DNA from: JANXLS01 sp038227045
GTDB lineage: Bacteria > Planctomycetota > SZUA-567 > H5-PLA8
DNA: 64,000 bases
Reading direction: 5' to 3'
NCBI GenBank assembly: GCA_038227045.1
Contig: JBBRQD010000018.1
Span: 6,055-70,054, forward strand
In this document: positions 1 through 8,771 of the stretch, one piece after another
Numbering within the stretch: position 1 is the first letter of the stretch
How the letters are laid out: every line of letters begins with the position of its first letter
The notes under the pieces: model-generated
The model's input: only the letters and a program-made list of their open reading frames with translations
What the model was told of the DNA's origin: nothing
The model's database searches: none
Made by a program: the position numbers and the translations under genes

Positions 1-162
1 TATCAAGTACGAATCTTCAAGCGCCGATACGCTGAAACGACTTGGAGTTACATCGCGCGCCCGGAGTTTTTGTTGATGATAGCGACATTCTGCCTGTTAC
101 TTTTCCGATGGTATAAAATCATTGAACGCAAAGAATCAGTTCTTCGACCCCATGGAGCATAG
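1..162 (+). CDS. C-terminal fragment of a membrane protein (cut by window edge)
   Basis: An open frame runs in from the left edge and stops at TAG 160-162, two bases before the TTG start of the next gene. The 53 visible residues include one hydrophobic stretch (FLLMIATFCLLLF) followed by a basic, aromatic segment (RWYKIIERK), which looks like a final transmembrane helix with a short cytoplasmic tail. The tight spacing to the downstream peptidase gene would fit an operon. No family can be named from so little sequence, and the frame could be fortuitous. Confidence 0.35.
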   Translation, partial: YQVRIFKRRYAETTWSYIARPEFLLMIATFCLLLFRWYKIIERKESVLRPHGA

Positions 163-164
163 CC

Positions 165-2246
165 TTGCTGAAAGCCACATTCTTATTTGGAGCATTCTGG
201 ATATTGATGAATTCCATCGCCGCCGCGGAAGCTCCCGATGATCCATATCTTTGGCTAGAAGAAGTTCTGGGCAAGCAGGCCCTTGAATACGTGGAGACGC
301 AGAACGCCGCGACGCTTAAAGAGCTTGAGGCGCAGCCGGAGTTCGCGCCGATCAAGTCTCAGGTGCTGGCGATTTTGAATTCGAAGGAACGCATTCCGTA
401 TGTCTCGAAGCAGGGCGCGTACCTCTATAATTTCTGGCAGGACGCCAAGAATCCGCGCGGGCTTTGGCGGCGCACTTCGCTCGAAGAATACCAGAAGCCC
501 GCACCCGCGTGGGAGACGGTGCTGGATGTCGATGAGCTTGCCAAGGCCGAGAAGGAGAATTGGGTCTGGCATGGCGGTTCGAGTTTTCCGCCAAAATACG
601 AGCGCAGCCTGATTTCGCTTTCGCGCGGCGGCGGCGACGCGAGCGTGGTGCGCGAGTTCGATTTGAAAACGAAGGCGTTTGTCAAAGACGGATTCGCACT
701 GCCCGAAGCAAAAAGCCGTGCGGTCTGGCGCGACGACGACACCGTGTATGTCGGCACCGATTTTGGCGCAGGTTCGCTGACTGACAGCGGATACCCGCGC
801 ATCGTGAAGCGCTGGAAACGCGGCACACCTCTGACCGACGCGGTGACGGTGTTCGAAGGACAAAAGAGCGATGTGTCCGTCGGCGCTTACGTCGATTTTT
901 CACTCAGCCCCGTCCGCGAATTCTTTGAGCGCGACATCGCTTTTTACAACACTGAAAACTTCATTCTATCAAACGGCAGCGCGGTCAAGATCGAACTGCC
1001 CAACGATACGGACATGACCGTGTTCAACGAATGGGCCTTGCTGAAATTGCGCTCCGACTGGACGATCGGCGGAAAGAGTTTCAAGGGCGGTTCGCTCCTT
1101 GCCGCGAAATTGGATGCGCTGCTGAAAGGCGAGCGCCAATTCGATGTGCTGTTCGAACCGAAGCCGCGAGTGGCGTTGGAGCATCTCGCGGCGACACACG
1201 GCGCAGTCGCGATGAATTTAAGCGACAACGTGCGCAGCCGGGTGATTGTGGCCACACCGGGGAAAACCGGCTGGTCGATGCGCGAGATGAAACTTCCGGG
1301 CAGCGGCACGGCTGGCATTTCCGCCGTCGACGAATACGAATCCGACGATCTGTGGGTGACGTATCAGGATTTTCTGACCCCCGATTCCCTGTACCTCGCG
1401 CGCTCCGGCGCCGATCCCGCGCAGGCGGTCAAAGCGCGCCCTGCTTTTTTCAATTCTATGGGAATGGAGGTGCGGCAATACGAAGCTGTCTCGAAAGACG
1501 GCACGAAAGTGCCTTACTTCGTCGTCGGAAAAACCGACGCGATTCAGTCTGGCAGTGCGCCCACGATTCTATACGGATACGGCGGTTTCGAAATTTCGAT
1601 GCAGCCTTTTTACAGTGCCGGTACCGGCCAGGCTTGGCTTGAACAGGGTGGCGTTTACGCCCTGGCCAATATACGCGGCGGGGGCGAATTCGGGCCGGAG
1701 TGGCATCAAGGCGCGTTAAAAGGCAAGCGTCAAAATGCTTACGACGATTTCGAAGCCGTCGCTGAAGATCTGGCAAAACGCGGTATCGCTCAGCCCAAAC
1801 ACCTTGGCATCATGGGTGGAAGCAACGGTGGACTGCTGGTGAGCACGGTCGCGATTCAGCGCCCCGAATTGTTCGGCGCGGTGGTCTGCCAGGTGCCGCT
1901 TACCGACATGCGGCGCTATCACAAGATGCTCGCGGGCGCGAGCTGGATGGCCGAATACGGCGACCCTGACAAGCCCGAGGACTGGGCGTACATTTCCAAA
2001 TATTCGCCTTACCAGAATGTGAAAAAAGAGGGCAAGTATCCACGCATCCTGTTCACGACTTCCACGCGCGACGACCGCGTGCATCCGGGCCATGCGCGCA
2101 AACTCTTCGCGAAAATGAAAGAGATGGGTCACGATGTCCTCTATTACGAGAACACCGAAGGCGGCCACGCCGGCTCGGCCAATCACGAACAAAAGGCGAA
2201 GATGGTGGCGTTGGAATTCAGCTTTCTTTGGAAGACATTGAAATGA
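165..2246 (+). CDS. Secreted prolyl oligopeptidase (S9 family serine peptidase)
   Basis: 693 aa. An N-terminal hydrophobic segment ending in AAAEA is a signal peptide, so the enzyme probably acts in the periplasm. Residues about 25-430 are the S9 beta-propeller domain that gates the active site to short peptides; the C-terminal third is the alpha/beta hydrolase domain. The catalytic triad is visible: Ser553 in GGSNGG, Asp637 in STRDDRVHP and His668 in EGGHAGS. Length matches the family (about 700 aa). The start is TTG, chosen because GGAG at 154-157 is correctly spaced and the signal peptide begins there. Expected to cleave peptides after proline; the exact specificity cannot be read from the sequence. 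Confidence 0.93.
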   Translation: MLKATFLFGAFWILMNSIAAAEAPDDPYLWLEEVLGKQALEYVETQNAATLKELEAQPEFAPIKSQVLAILNSKERIPYVSKQGAYLYNFWQDAKNPRGLWRRTSLEEYQKPAPAWETVLDVDELAKAEKENWVWHGGSSFPPKYERSLISLSRGGGDASVVREFDLKTKAFVKDGFALPEAKSRAVWRDDDTVYVGTDFGAGSLTDSGYPRIVKRWKRGTPLTDAVTVFEGQKSDVSVGAYVDFSLSPVREFFERDIAFYNTENFILSNGSAVKIELPNDTDMTVFNEWALLKLRSDWTIGGKSFKGGSLLAAKLDALLKGERQFDVLFEPKPRVALEHLAATHGAVAMNLSDNVRSRVIVATPGKTGWSMREMKLPGSGTAGISAVDEYESDDLWVTYQDFLTPDSLYLARSGADPAQAVKARPAFFNSMGMEVRQYEAVSKDGTKVPYFVVGKTDAIQSGSAPTILYGYGGFEISMQPFYSAGTGQAWLEQGGVYALANIRGGGEFGPEWHQGALKGKRQNAYDDFEAVAEDLAKRGIAQPKHLGIMGGSNGGLLVSTVAIQRPELFGAVVCQVPLTDMRRYHKMLAGASWMAEYGDPDKPEDWAYISKYSPYQNVKKEGKYPRILFTTSTRDDRVHPGHARKLFAKMKEMGHDVLYYENTEGGHAGSANHEQKAKMVALEFSFLWKTLK

Positions 2247-2311
2247 GTTGGCGCGCTCATCGGTGTACGTAAAATCGAACACTTTCTCATCTCGTTCGAG
2301 ACGCGCGCCCG

Positions 2312-5257
2312 ATGATGACGCTTCGCTTAAAAAACTCAGTGGCAATGCTCGCCGCCGCGTTGCTGCCCCTTCTATTAGCCCTATTAGCCTCCGCGCGCGC
2401 GGGTGAATCGGACGCCGCGAACACCGAATTTTTTGAAAAGAAAATTCGCCCCGCGCTCATCGAGCATTGCTACAAATGCCATTCGGGCGGCGCGCAGAAG
2501 ATCAAAGGCAAACTGCGCCTCGATACCCGGGCTTTTTTGCTCAAAGGCGGTGAAACCGGCGCGGCGGTGGTTCCCGGCAATCTCGACAAAAGCCTGCTTA
2601 TCGAAGCCGTACTCTACACCAATCAAGACCTTCAGATGCCGCCCGACAAAAAGCTGCCCGACGCCATCGTGAACGATTTGAAGGCGTGGGTAAAAGCGGG
2701 CGTCCCGTGGCCCCAGGAATCCGACGCGCCGAAAGACGAGACGGCCGCGCCGCCCGAGAAGAAGCTCGACTACGAAAAATTGCGCCGGGAACACTGGGCC
2801 TTTCAGCCGCTGCGCCGCGCGGAACCGCCGCCAGTCAACAACGCGGCATGGCCGGCCGGGTCAATCGACCGGTTCATTCTTGCGACGCTGGAGCAAAAGG
2901 ATCTCAAGCCTGCTCCCGAGGCGGACAAAGCGGTGTTGCTGCGCCGCGTCACCTTCGACTTGATCGGACTGCCGCCGACGCCGGACGAACTCGACGCGTT
3001 CTTGAAAGACGGATCGGCCAGTGCATTCGAAAAGGTTGTCGACCGGCTGCTGGCGTCGCCGCATTTCGGCGAACGCTGGGGACGCCATTGGCTCGATATC
3101 GCGCGCTACGCGGAGACCGCAGGGGGCGGCCGCATCGTTCCTTTCGGCAACGCGTGGCGCTATCGCGATTACGTGATCGCGGCGTTCAACAAAGACAAAC
3201 CGTACGACGCATTCCTCACGGAGCAGCTCGCCGGCGATTTGCTTTCGCCGGACGATCTGGAGAAGCACCGCGAACAGATCGTCGCGACGGGCTTCCTCGC
3301 CGTCGGCCCGAAAAATCTCGACACGCAGGACAAGGAACTGCTGCGCATGGACGTGGTCGATGAACAAATCGACACAGTCGGCAAAGCGCTGCTCGGCATG
3401 ACGACGGGCTGCGCGCGCTGCCACGACCACAAATTCGATCCGATTCCCACGCGCGATTATTATGCGCTCGCCGGAATTTTTCGCGCCACGAAAACGCTGA
3501 CCGCCGGCAACGTGTCCGGCGTGGTTCAGACGGTGCTGCCCGACGCCGCGACTCGGGAAAAAATCACGGAGTACGAAAAACAGCTCGCCGCGCTCGACGA
3601 ACGCTACACCAAGATTCGAACCTCAAGCGGTCCCAAACAGCCTGTTGCGCCCGCGTCGAAAAACCCCGCTACGGCTCCGCCCAAGGCGAAAAATATCGAG
3701 CTCACATCATTGCCCGGCATTGTCATTGACGACGCGCAAGCCACGTTGATAGGACCGTGGATCAAATCGTCGTTCACCACTCCGCACGTTGGCGCCGGTT
3801 ACGTGCACGACAGTAATAAATCCAAGGGTGAGCTGAGTGTGACCTATTCGCCGGCTTTGCCGAAGAACGGCATTTACGAAGTTCGCTTCGCGTATTCGCC
3901 GCACCCTGGCCGCGCCAAAGAAGTCCCGGTGATCGTTCAACATGCCGACGGCGAAACGACGCTGCGCATCGACGAAGAGAAGGACCCGCCCATTGATGGC
4001 GTGTTTGTGTCCCTGGGGCGCTTTCATTTCAATCAAGGCAACGATGGCTCGGTCACCGTGAGCAACACGGGAACGAAGGGCGTCGTGACCGCCGACGCCG
4101 TGCAATTCCTGCCGGTCGAAGAAGACGATCCGGCCAAACCCCTCGCTCAAAAAGCGGCGGTTGAACCGCCGAAGGCCACTGCCGCTAAATTGCAGGCGGA
4201 CGACGAAATCGCGAAGTTAAAGCAGATTGAAAAAGAAATCGAGGAACTTAAGAAGCACGCGCCCGCCGGGCCCGCCGCGCTGGCGGTGAAAGACGAAGAA
4301 CAGGTCGGCGATCACAACATTTGCGTGCGCGGGGATGCGCACCGCCTCGGCGAGCAGGTGCCGCGCGGATTCTTGAGCCTCGTGTCATTCGATGCGCCGC
4401 CGGTCAATGCAAAGCAGAGCGGGCGGCTTGAACTCGCACGCTGGATCGCCGACGCGCGCAATCCGCTCACATCGCGCGTGATGGCCAACCGCGTCTGGCA
4501 CCATCTCTTCGGCACAGGAATCGTCCGCACCACCGACAATTTCGGGACCACCGGCGACGCGCCTTCGAACCCGGAATTGCTCGATTTTTTAGCCGCGCGA
4601 TTCAGCGATAACGGCTGGTCGGTGAAAAAACTCGTGCGCGAAATTGTGTTGTCCAAAACGTACAAGCAAGCCGTCACCACAAATGCGGCCGCCGCGAAAA
4701 TCGATCCGGAGAATCGGTTGTTGTGGCGCGCCAATCGCCGCCGCATCGAAGCCGAAGCCATCCGCGACGCCATCCTGATGAACTCCGGCGAACTGGACCT
4801 TTCGGGCAGTCCCGGCGCGCCGCCGTCAAAGTCCGACAAGAAAGCCGAATCCAAAACAGAACCGAAAACGGCGCAAAACATCAAGGCATCTCGCTCGGTC
4901 TATTTGCCTTTGTCGCGCGAGGAACTCGACGACATTCTGGAAGTCTTCGATTTCGCCGATACGAATCTGGTGGTTGGCAGCCGAAACACGAGCAATCTGC
5001 CGACGCAGGCGTTGTTCCTGATGAACAGCCCGTTCGTGATCGAGCAATCGCGAAAGGCCGCGCAGCGCGTGTCAAGCGCTGCGACTCTGGACAACAGCGC
5101 CCGCGTCGGGCTGGCGTATCGCGCGACACTCGGACGCCCGCCCACCGAAGCGGAGCGCACGCTGTCGCTCAAATTTTTGAACGACGCGGGGAAAGACGCC
5201 TGGCCACAGTTTTATCAGGCGCTGTTTGCATGCGTTGATTTTCGATACGTCGATTGA
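2312..5257 (+). CDS. PSCyt1 / DUF1549 / golvesin-like / DUF1553 protein, heme-binding
   Basis: 981 aa with a signal peptide (residues 1-31). In order: a PSCyt1 cytochrome-c-like domain with heme motif C53-Y-K-C56-H57; DUF1549 (about 165-390) with a second CxxCH, C367-A-R-C370-H371; an inserted beta-sandwich (about 465-610) that resembles the golvesin C-terminal-like domain (KGELSVTYSPALPKNGIYEV, then NRA-like and DAVQFLP elements); a coiled coil (about 640-670); and DUF1553 (about 715-980, NPLTSRVMANRVWHHLFGTG). This architecture is expanded in Planctomycetota and Verrucomicrobiota, where it is usually paired with a DUF1501 gene, as here (21 bp downstream). Function is unproven in the family; proposed roles concern electron transfer or polysaccharide and sulfatase-linked metabolism. 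Likely periplasmic. Confidence 0.93.
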   Translation: MMTLRLKNSVAMLAAALLPLLLALLASARAGESDAANTEFFEKKIRPALIEHCYKCHSGGAQKIKGKLRLDTRAFLLKGGETGAAVVPGNLDKSLLIEAVLYTNQDLQMPPDKKLPDAIVNDLKAWVKAGVPWPQESDAPKDETAAPPEKKLDYEKLRREHWAFQPLRRAEPPPVNNAAWPAGSIDRFILATLEQKDLKPAPEADKAVLLRRVTFDLIGLPPTPDELDAFLKDGSASAFEKVVDRLLASPHFGERWGRHWLDIARYAETAGGGRIVPFGNAWRYRDYVIAAFNKDKPYDAFLTEQLAGDLLSPDDLEKHREQIVATGFLAVGPKNLDTQDKELLRMDVVDEQIDTVGKALLGMTTGCARCHDHKFDPIPTRDYYALAGIFRATKTLTAGNVSGVVQTVLPDAATREKITEYEKQLAALDERYTKIRTSSGPKQPVAPASKNPATAPPKAKNIELTSLPGIVIDDAQATLIGPWIKSSFTTPHVGAGYVHDSNKSKGELSVTYSPALPKNGIYEVRFAYSPHPGRAKEVPVIVQHADGETTLRIDEEKDPPIDGVFVSLGRFHFNQGNDGSVTVSNTGTKGVVTADAVQFLPVEEDDPAKPLAQKAAVEPPKATAAKLQADDEIAKLKQIEKEIEELKKHAPAGPAALAVKDEEQVGDHNICVRGDAHRLGEQVPRGFLSLVSFDAPPVNAKQSGRLELARWIADARNPLTSRVMANRVWHHLFGTGIVRTTDNFGTTGDAPSNPELLDFLAARFSDNGWSVKKLVREIVLSKTYKQAVTTNAAAAKIDPENRLLWRANRRRIEAEAIRDAILMNSGELDLSGSPGAPPSKSDKKAESKTEPKTAQNIKASRSVYLPLSREELDDILEVFDFADTNLVVGSRNTSNLPTQALFLMNSPFVIEQSRKAAQRVSSAATLDNSARVGLAYRATLGRPPTEAERTLSLKFLNDAGKDAWPQFYQALFACVDFRYVD

Positions 5258-5278
5258 CACCCAGTAGAGAGAACTCAA

Positions 5279-6697
5279 ATGTGCCCTCACGAATCTGCCC
5301 TTCCCCGCCGCGATCTGCTGAAGTCTCTGGCCTGCGGATTCGGCTCCATCGCGCTTGCCGGTCTGCTGAATGAAAGCGCGTCGGCCGCGCCGCGCGACAA
5401 TCCGCTTGCCGTCAAACTTCCGCATTTCGCGCCAAAGGCCAAGCGAGTGATCTTTCTGTTCATGCAGGGCGGCCCCAGCCACGTCGATACGTTCGATCCC
5501 AAGCCGCGTCTCGACGCCGAGGATGGCAAGAGCGTCGAATTCAATGTCGCGCGCACGCGCAAGGTCCAAGCGCGCACGATCCTGAAATCGCCCTGGACAT
5601 TCAAGCAGCACGGGCAATCCGGGCGCTGGGTGTCGGAACTTTTTCCGCAGATGGCGCAGCATGTCGACAAAATGTGCTTCATTCAATCCATGCACACTGA
5701 CGGCGTTGCGCATGGACCGGCGACGATTTGCCTGCACACCGGCGCGACGGCGTTCGTGCGCCCGTGTATCGGTTCGTGGGTGACATACGGCCTTGGCACG
5801 GAGAATCAAAATCTGCCCGGCTTCGTCACCGTCAGCCCAACGCAGAACATGGGCGGCCCGCGCAATTATTCCAACGCGTTTCTGCCCGCCGTTTATCAGG
5901 GCACCGCAATTGGGCGCGCCGGCGTGCCGTCCGCGCAGGCGAAATTCCGCCACATCGTCAACGATTCGCTCTCGCCGGAGCAGCAGAAAAAGCAGTTCGA
6001 TTTTCTACAGCAAATCAACCGCGAACAATCGCAGCAGGCGGCGAAAGACGATCAGCTTGAAGCGGCCATCGATTCATATGAACTCGCGTACCGCATGCAG
6101 ATGAACGCGCCGGGCGTCACGGACCTTTCCACCGAATCCGACGCGACGAAGAAAATGTATGGCATCGGCGAACCCGAGACCGACGATTTCGGCCGGCAAT
6201 GCCTCATCGCGCGGCGCTTCGCGGAAGCCGGTGTGCGCTACATCCAGGTGAACTATTCGGACAACGGCAACAATCCAAAATGGGATCAGCATTCGAATCT
6301 CAAGCAGCACGAAAAGCATGCGCGCGCGGTGGACAAGCCGACGGTCGCGTTGTTGCAGGATCTTGAAGCGCGCGGGTTGCTGGAGGACACGCTGGTCTGG
6401 TGGGGCGGCGAATTCGGCCGAACGCCGTTTTCGGAAGCCCGCGACGGGCGCGACCACAATCCCACCGGTTTCACGGTCTGGCTGGCGGGCGGCGGTGTGA
6501 AGCGCGGCATCGCGTATGGCGCAACCGACGAATATGGATTTGAAGCGATTCAAGACAAAGTCCACATGCACGATTTGCATGCGACTGTCCTGCATTTGCT
6601 CGGGTTGAATCATGAGAAATTGACGTACCGGTATGCCGGACGCGATTTCCGATTGACTGACGTAGCGGGGCGTGTTGTGAAGGAAATCTTTGCGTGA
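5279..6697 (+). CDS. DUF1501 family protein, Tat-exported
   Basis: 472 aa. The N-terminus has a twin-arginine pattern (PRRDLLKSLACGFGSIALAGL) and an Ala-rich cleavage region, so it is probably exported folded through Tat. The body matches DUF1501 (alkaline-phosphatase-like superfamily): FLFMQGGPSHVDTFDPKP near residue 65, GEFGRTPF, and the DGRDHNP stretch typical of the metal-site side of this fold. It follows the DUF1549/DUF1553 gene by 21 bp with AGAGAGAA as ribosome binding site, the usual two-gene unit of PVC bacteria. Biochemical function of the family is not established; a hydrolase of phosphate or sulfate esters is a guess from the fold. Confidence 0.93.
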   Translation: MCPHESALPRRDLLKSLACGFGSIALAGLLNESASAAPRDNPLAVKLPHFAPKAKRVIFLFMQGGPSHVDTFDPKPRLDAEDGKSVEFNVARTRKVQARTILKSPWTFKQHGQSGRWVSELFPQMAQHVDKMCFIQSMHTDGVAHGPATICLHTGATAFVRPCIGSWVTYGLGTENQNLPGFVTVSPTQNMGGPRNYSNAFLPAVYQGTAIGRAGVPSAQAKFRHIVNDSLSPEQQKKQFDFLQQINREQSQQAAKDDQLEAAIDSYELAYRMQMNAPGVTDLSTESDATKKMYGIGEPETDDFGRQCLIARRFAEAGVRYIQVNYSDNGNNPKWDQHSNLKQHEKHARAVDKPTVALLQDLEARGLLEDTLVWWGGEFGRTPFSEARDGRDHNPTGFTVWLAGGGVKRGIAYGATDEYGFEAIQDKVHMHDLHATVLHLLGLNHEKLTYRYAGRDFRLTDVAGRVVKEIFA

Positions 6698-6718
6698 GTT
6701 GGTTATTCAATGGTTAGA

Positions 6719-6821
6719 CTTAATCGCGGATGAACGCAAATTAACGCGGATTACCGCGGATAAAATCCTCTAAAAATCATCTGAGGTAATCTGTGTTCAT
6801 TCGCGTTCATCCGCGATTAAG
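6719..6821. repeat. Inverted repeat of the GCGGAT family
   Basis: A perfect 19-bp inverted repeat: 6719-6737 (CTTAATCGCGGATGAACGC) and 6803-6821. Between the arms are further GCGGAT units (ACGCGGATTACCGCGGAT). It separates the DUF1501 gene (+) from the ABC ATPase gene (-), which converge here, so the transcript can fold into a long hairpin; there is no T-tract. Related GCGGAT units recur at 34751-34782. Confidence 0.85.
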
Positions 6822-6834
6822 TTTGATTTGGAAT

Positions 6835-7494
6835 TCATCCGAGAGTTTCAATTTTTCCATCTTTGAGCCGCACGATCCGCCCCGCAATGGCTGCCGCGTC
6901 GGATGAGTGCGTCGCCAAGACCAGCGTCGTGTTGTTTTCGCGCACCATTTCGCTCAACAATTTCAACACTTCGGCGCTGCTGGCGCTGTCGAGATTTCCT
7001 GTTGGTTCGTCCGCGAGCAACAGCACCGGGCGTGTCACCAAGGCGCGCGCAAGTGCGACGCGCTGACGCTGCCCGCCGCTCAGCACGTCTGGCTTTTCGT
7101 TTCCACGCGAACGCAGGCCCACACGGTCGAGCAGTTCATCGGCGCGCGCGCGCAATGCGTCTTCGTTCATTCCGGCGAGGCGGCCTTGGAGCATGGTGTT
7201 TTCCAGCACGCTCAGTGTTGGAAGCAGATGAAAAAATTGAAAGACGAATCCCAGGCGTTCGCGGCGAAAGCACGATAATTCGGCATCGCCCATTTTTTCG
7301 AGATTCAAGCCGCCGATTTCAATCGCGCCGCCGCTGGGGGCATCCAGTCCGCCAAGCAGATGCAGCAGCGTGCTTTTGCCCGAGCCGCTCGCGCCAATCA
7401 GCGCGACGGCTTCGCCGCCGGCGACGTCGAGATCGACCCCGTCGAGCGCGCGCACGGTTTCATATTGTTTGACGACGTTGCGGACGCGGATCAT
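6835..7494 (-). CDS. ABC transporter ATP-binding protein, LolD/MacB-type
   Basis: 219 aa, the usual length of a LolD-like ATPase. Walker A GASGSGKST (residues 34-42), Q-loop FVFQFFHLLP, signature LSGGQRQRVALARAL and Walker B VLLLADEPTGNLD are all intact, so it should hydrolyse ATP. The DEPTGNLDS pattern places it with the lipoprotein-release and macrolide-export (LolD, MacB, FtsE-like) group. No permease gene is adjacent, so the partner is unknown; the gene starts 8 bp after the stop of the FG-GAP gene and probably shares its transcript. Confidence 0.93.
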   Translation of the reverse strand: MIRVRNVVKQYETVRALDGVDLDVAGGEAVALIGASGSGKSTLLHLLGGLDAPSGGAIEIGGLNLEKMGDAELSCFRRERLGFVFQFFHLLPTLSVLENTMLQGRLAGMNEDALRARADELLDRVGLRSRGNEKPDVLSGGQRQRVALARALVTRPVLLLADEPTGNLDSASSAEVLKLLSEMVRENNTTLVLATHSSDAAAIAGRIVRLKDGKIETLG

Positions 7495-7502
7495 GGAGTG
7501 TG

Positions 7503-8699
7503 CTATTTCTTATTCCAGTAAATCACCAGATTATGCGTCGCGCGGCCGGATGCCACGATGTCCGGCCTGCCGTCGCCGTTCAAGTCGCCGACGACGAGAT
7601 CCTCGCATGCCATCGTGTTGTCATCCACGGTCACTTTCTTCCATTCGCCGTCTGCCTGTGCGGGCGGAACAAACAGGGAGATTCCGACCTTTCCCGCCGA
7701 ATTCGGCAGCCGCCAGCCAACGAGCATTTGATCGTATCCGACGCCCGCCAGATCCGCGCAGGCGACCGCGTGGCCGTCTTTTAGATTGGTCTCGATCACC
7801 TGCCGCTTCCAGAATTTTTCGCCCGCCGCCGGGGCCGTGTAGATCGCCGCTTGAGTGCCGTGGAACGGTTCGACGGTCGCCAGAAACCGCCCGCCGCCCT
7901 GAAGCTTTCCGACACGAACCTCCCCCGCTCCGGCGAACCCTTGCTCGCCGGTGGCGATCAGCGGCGTCTTCGTCCAGGCGTCCGCGCCGCGTTCGCACAA
8001 CAACAAGCCTTCTTTTCCGCCCAGCACAATTTCCTGCCCCGGCTTGCCGTTCCAGTCGAGCACGTCGAAGTTGTGGGTCAGGTGCATCGAGTCGTCCACG
8101 ACTTCAGTCTTCCATTCGTCTTTCGGATTGGCGGGCATCGTGTAGGCGAGAATTTTCACGCCGTCGCCCTGCGCGTTTTTGTTTCCCTTGCCGTGCAACG
8201 GCGCGACGACGAGTTTGTATTTTCCATCGGCACATTGCACCCATTTCATGCGATGCACCGTCGGTTCGTGTTGCAGCGTCACGACCTCCCACTTTTGCGT
8301 GCGGTCCGCGGGCGGGATCAAATAGTGCACGCTGCCGCTGTTGAGTGTGTCGCCCGGATTCCATTCCGCCCCTATGGCGATGGATGCTTTGCCGCTGCCG
8401 TCGATGTCCTTCACGGCGATGCAGACGTTGTCCTGTTTCGTCACATTTTCGCAGATGACGTGGCGCGTCCAATCGGGATTGTGGTACCAGGCGATTTGTT
8501 TCTTATCCACGACCAGGATATCCGGTTTGCCGTCGCCATCGATATCGGCGATTGCGGTCGCATAACCGATCTCGACTTTCGAGTCGATCACCTGCGCCTC
8601 GAATTTCGGCAGATCAATTTCAGCGGCGCGAAGAAAAACTGCTCCTGCAACCAGAACAAAAAGCAGCGCAGCGCGCTGTGTCGCGTGTTCGGCGTTCAT
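7503..8699 (-). CDS. Secreted FG-GAP/VCBS repeat protein
   Basis: 398 aa from the ATG at 8699, chosen because GAGGAG lies 7 bp upstream; a TTG five codons earlier is less likely. A signal peptide (LLFVLVAGAVFLRAAE) precedes a seven-bladed beta-propeller built of FG-GAP-like repeats with calcium-type loops, for example DIDGDGKPDILV near the N-terminus, DIDGSGKASIAIG, DLAGVGYDQMLVG and DLNGDGRPDIVASG at the end. Such proteins are abundant in PVC bacteria and lie in the periplasm or outside the cell; ligand unknown. Upstream of and 8 bp from the ABC ATPase gene. Confidence 0.88.
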   Translation of the reverse strand: MNAEHATQRAALLFVLVAGAVFLRAAEIDLPKFEAQVIDSKVEIGYATAIADIDGDGKPDILVVDKKQIAWYHNPDWTRHVICENVTKQDNVCIAVKDIDGSGKASIAIGAEWNPGDTLNSGSVHYLIPPADRTQKWEVVTLQHEPTVHRMKWVQCADGKYKLVVAPLHGKGNKNAQGDGVKILAYTMPANPKDEWKTEVVDDSMHLTHNFDVLDWNGKPGQEIVLGGKEGLLLCERGADAWTKTPLIATGEQGFAGAGEVRVGKLQGGGRFLATVEPFHGTQAAIYTAPAAGEKFWKRQVIETNLKDGHAVACADLAGVGYDQMLVGWRLPNSAGKVGISLFVPPAQADGEWKKVTVDDNTMACEDLVVGDLNGDGRPDIVASGRATHNLVIYWNKK

Positions 8700-8771
8700 C
8701 GAAATTCTCCTCAAGATTATTCATTGAAATCAGCAAGTACTTTAAACTACACCGCAGCGCCCTCGCGCATT

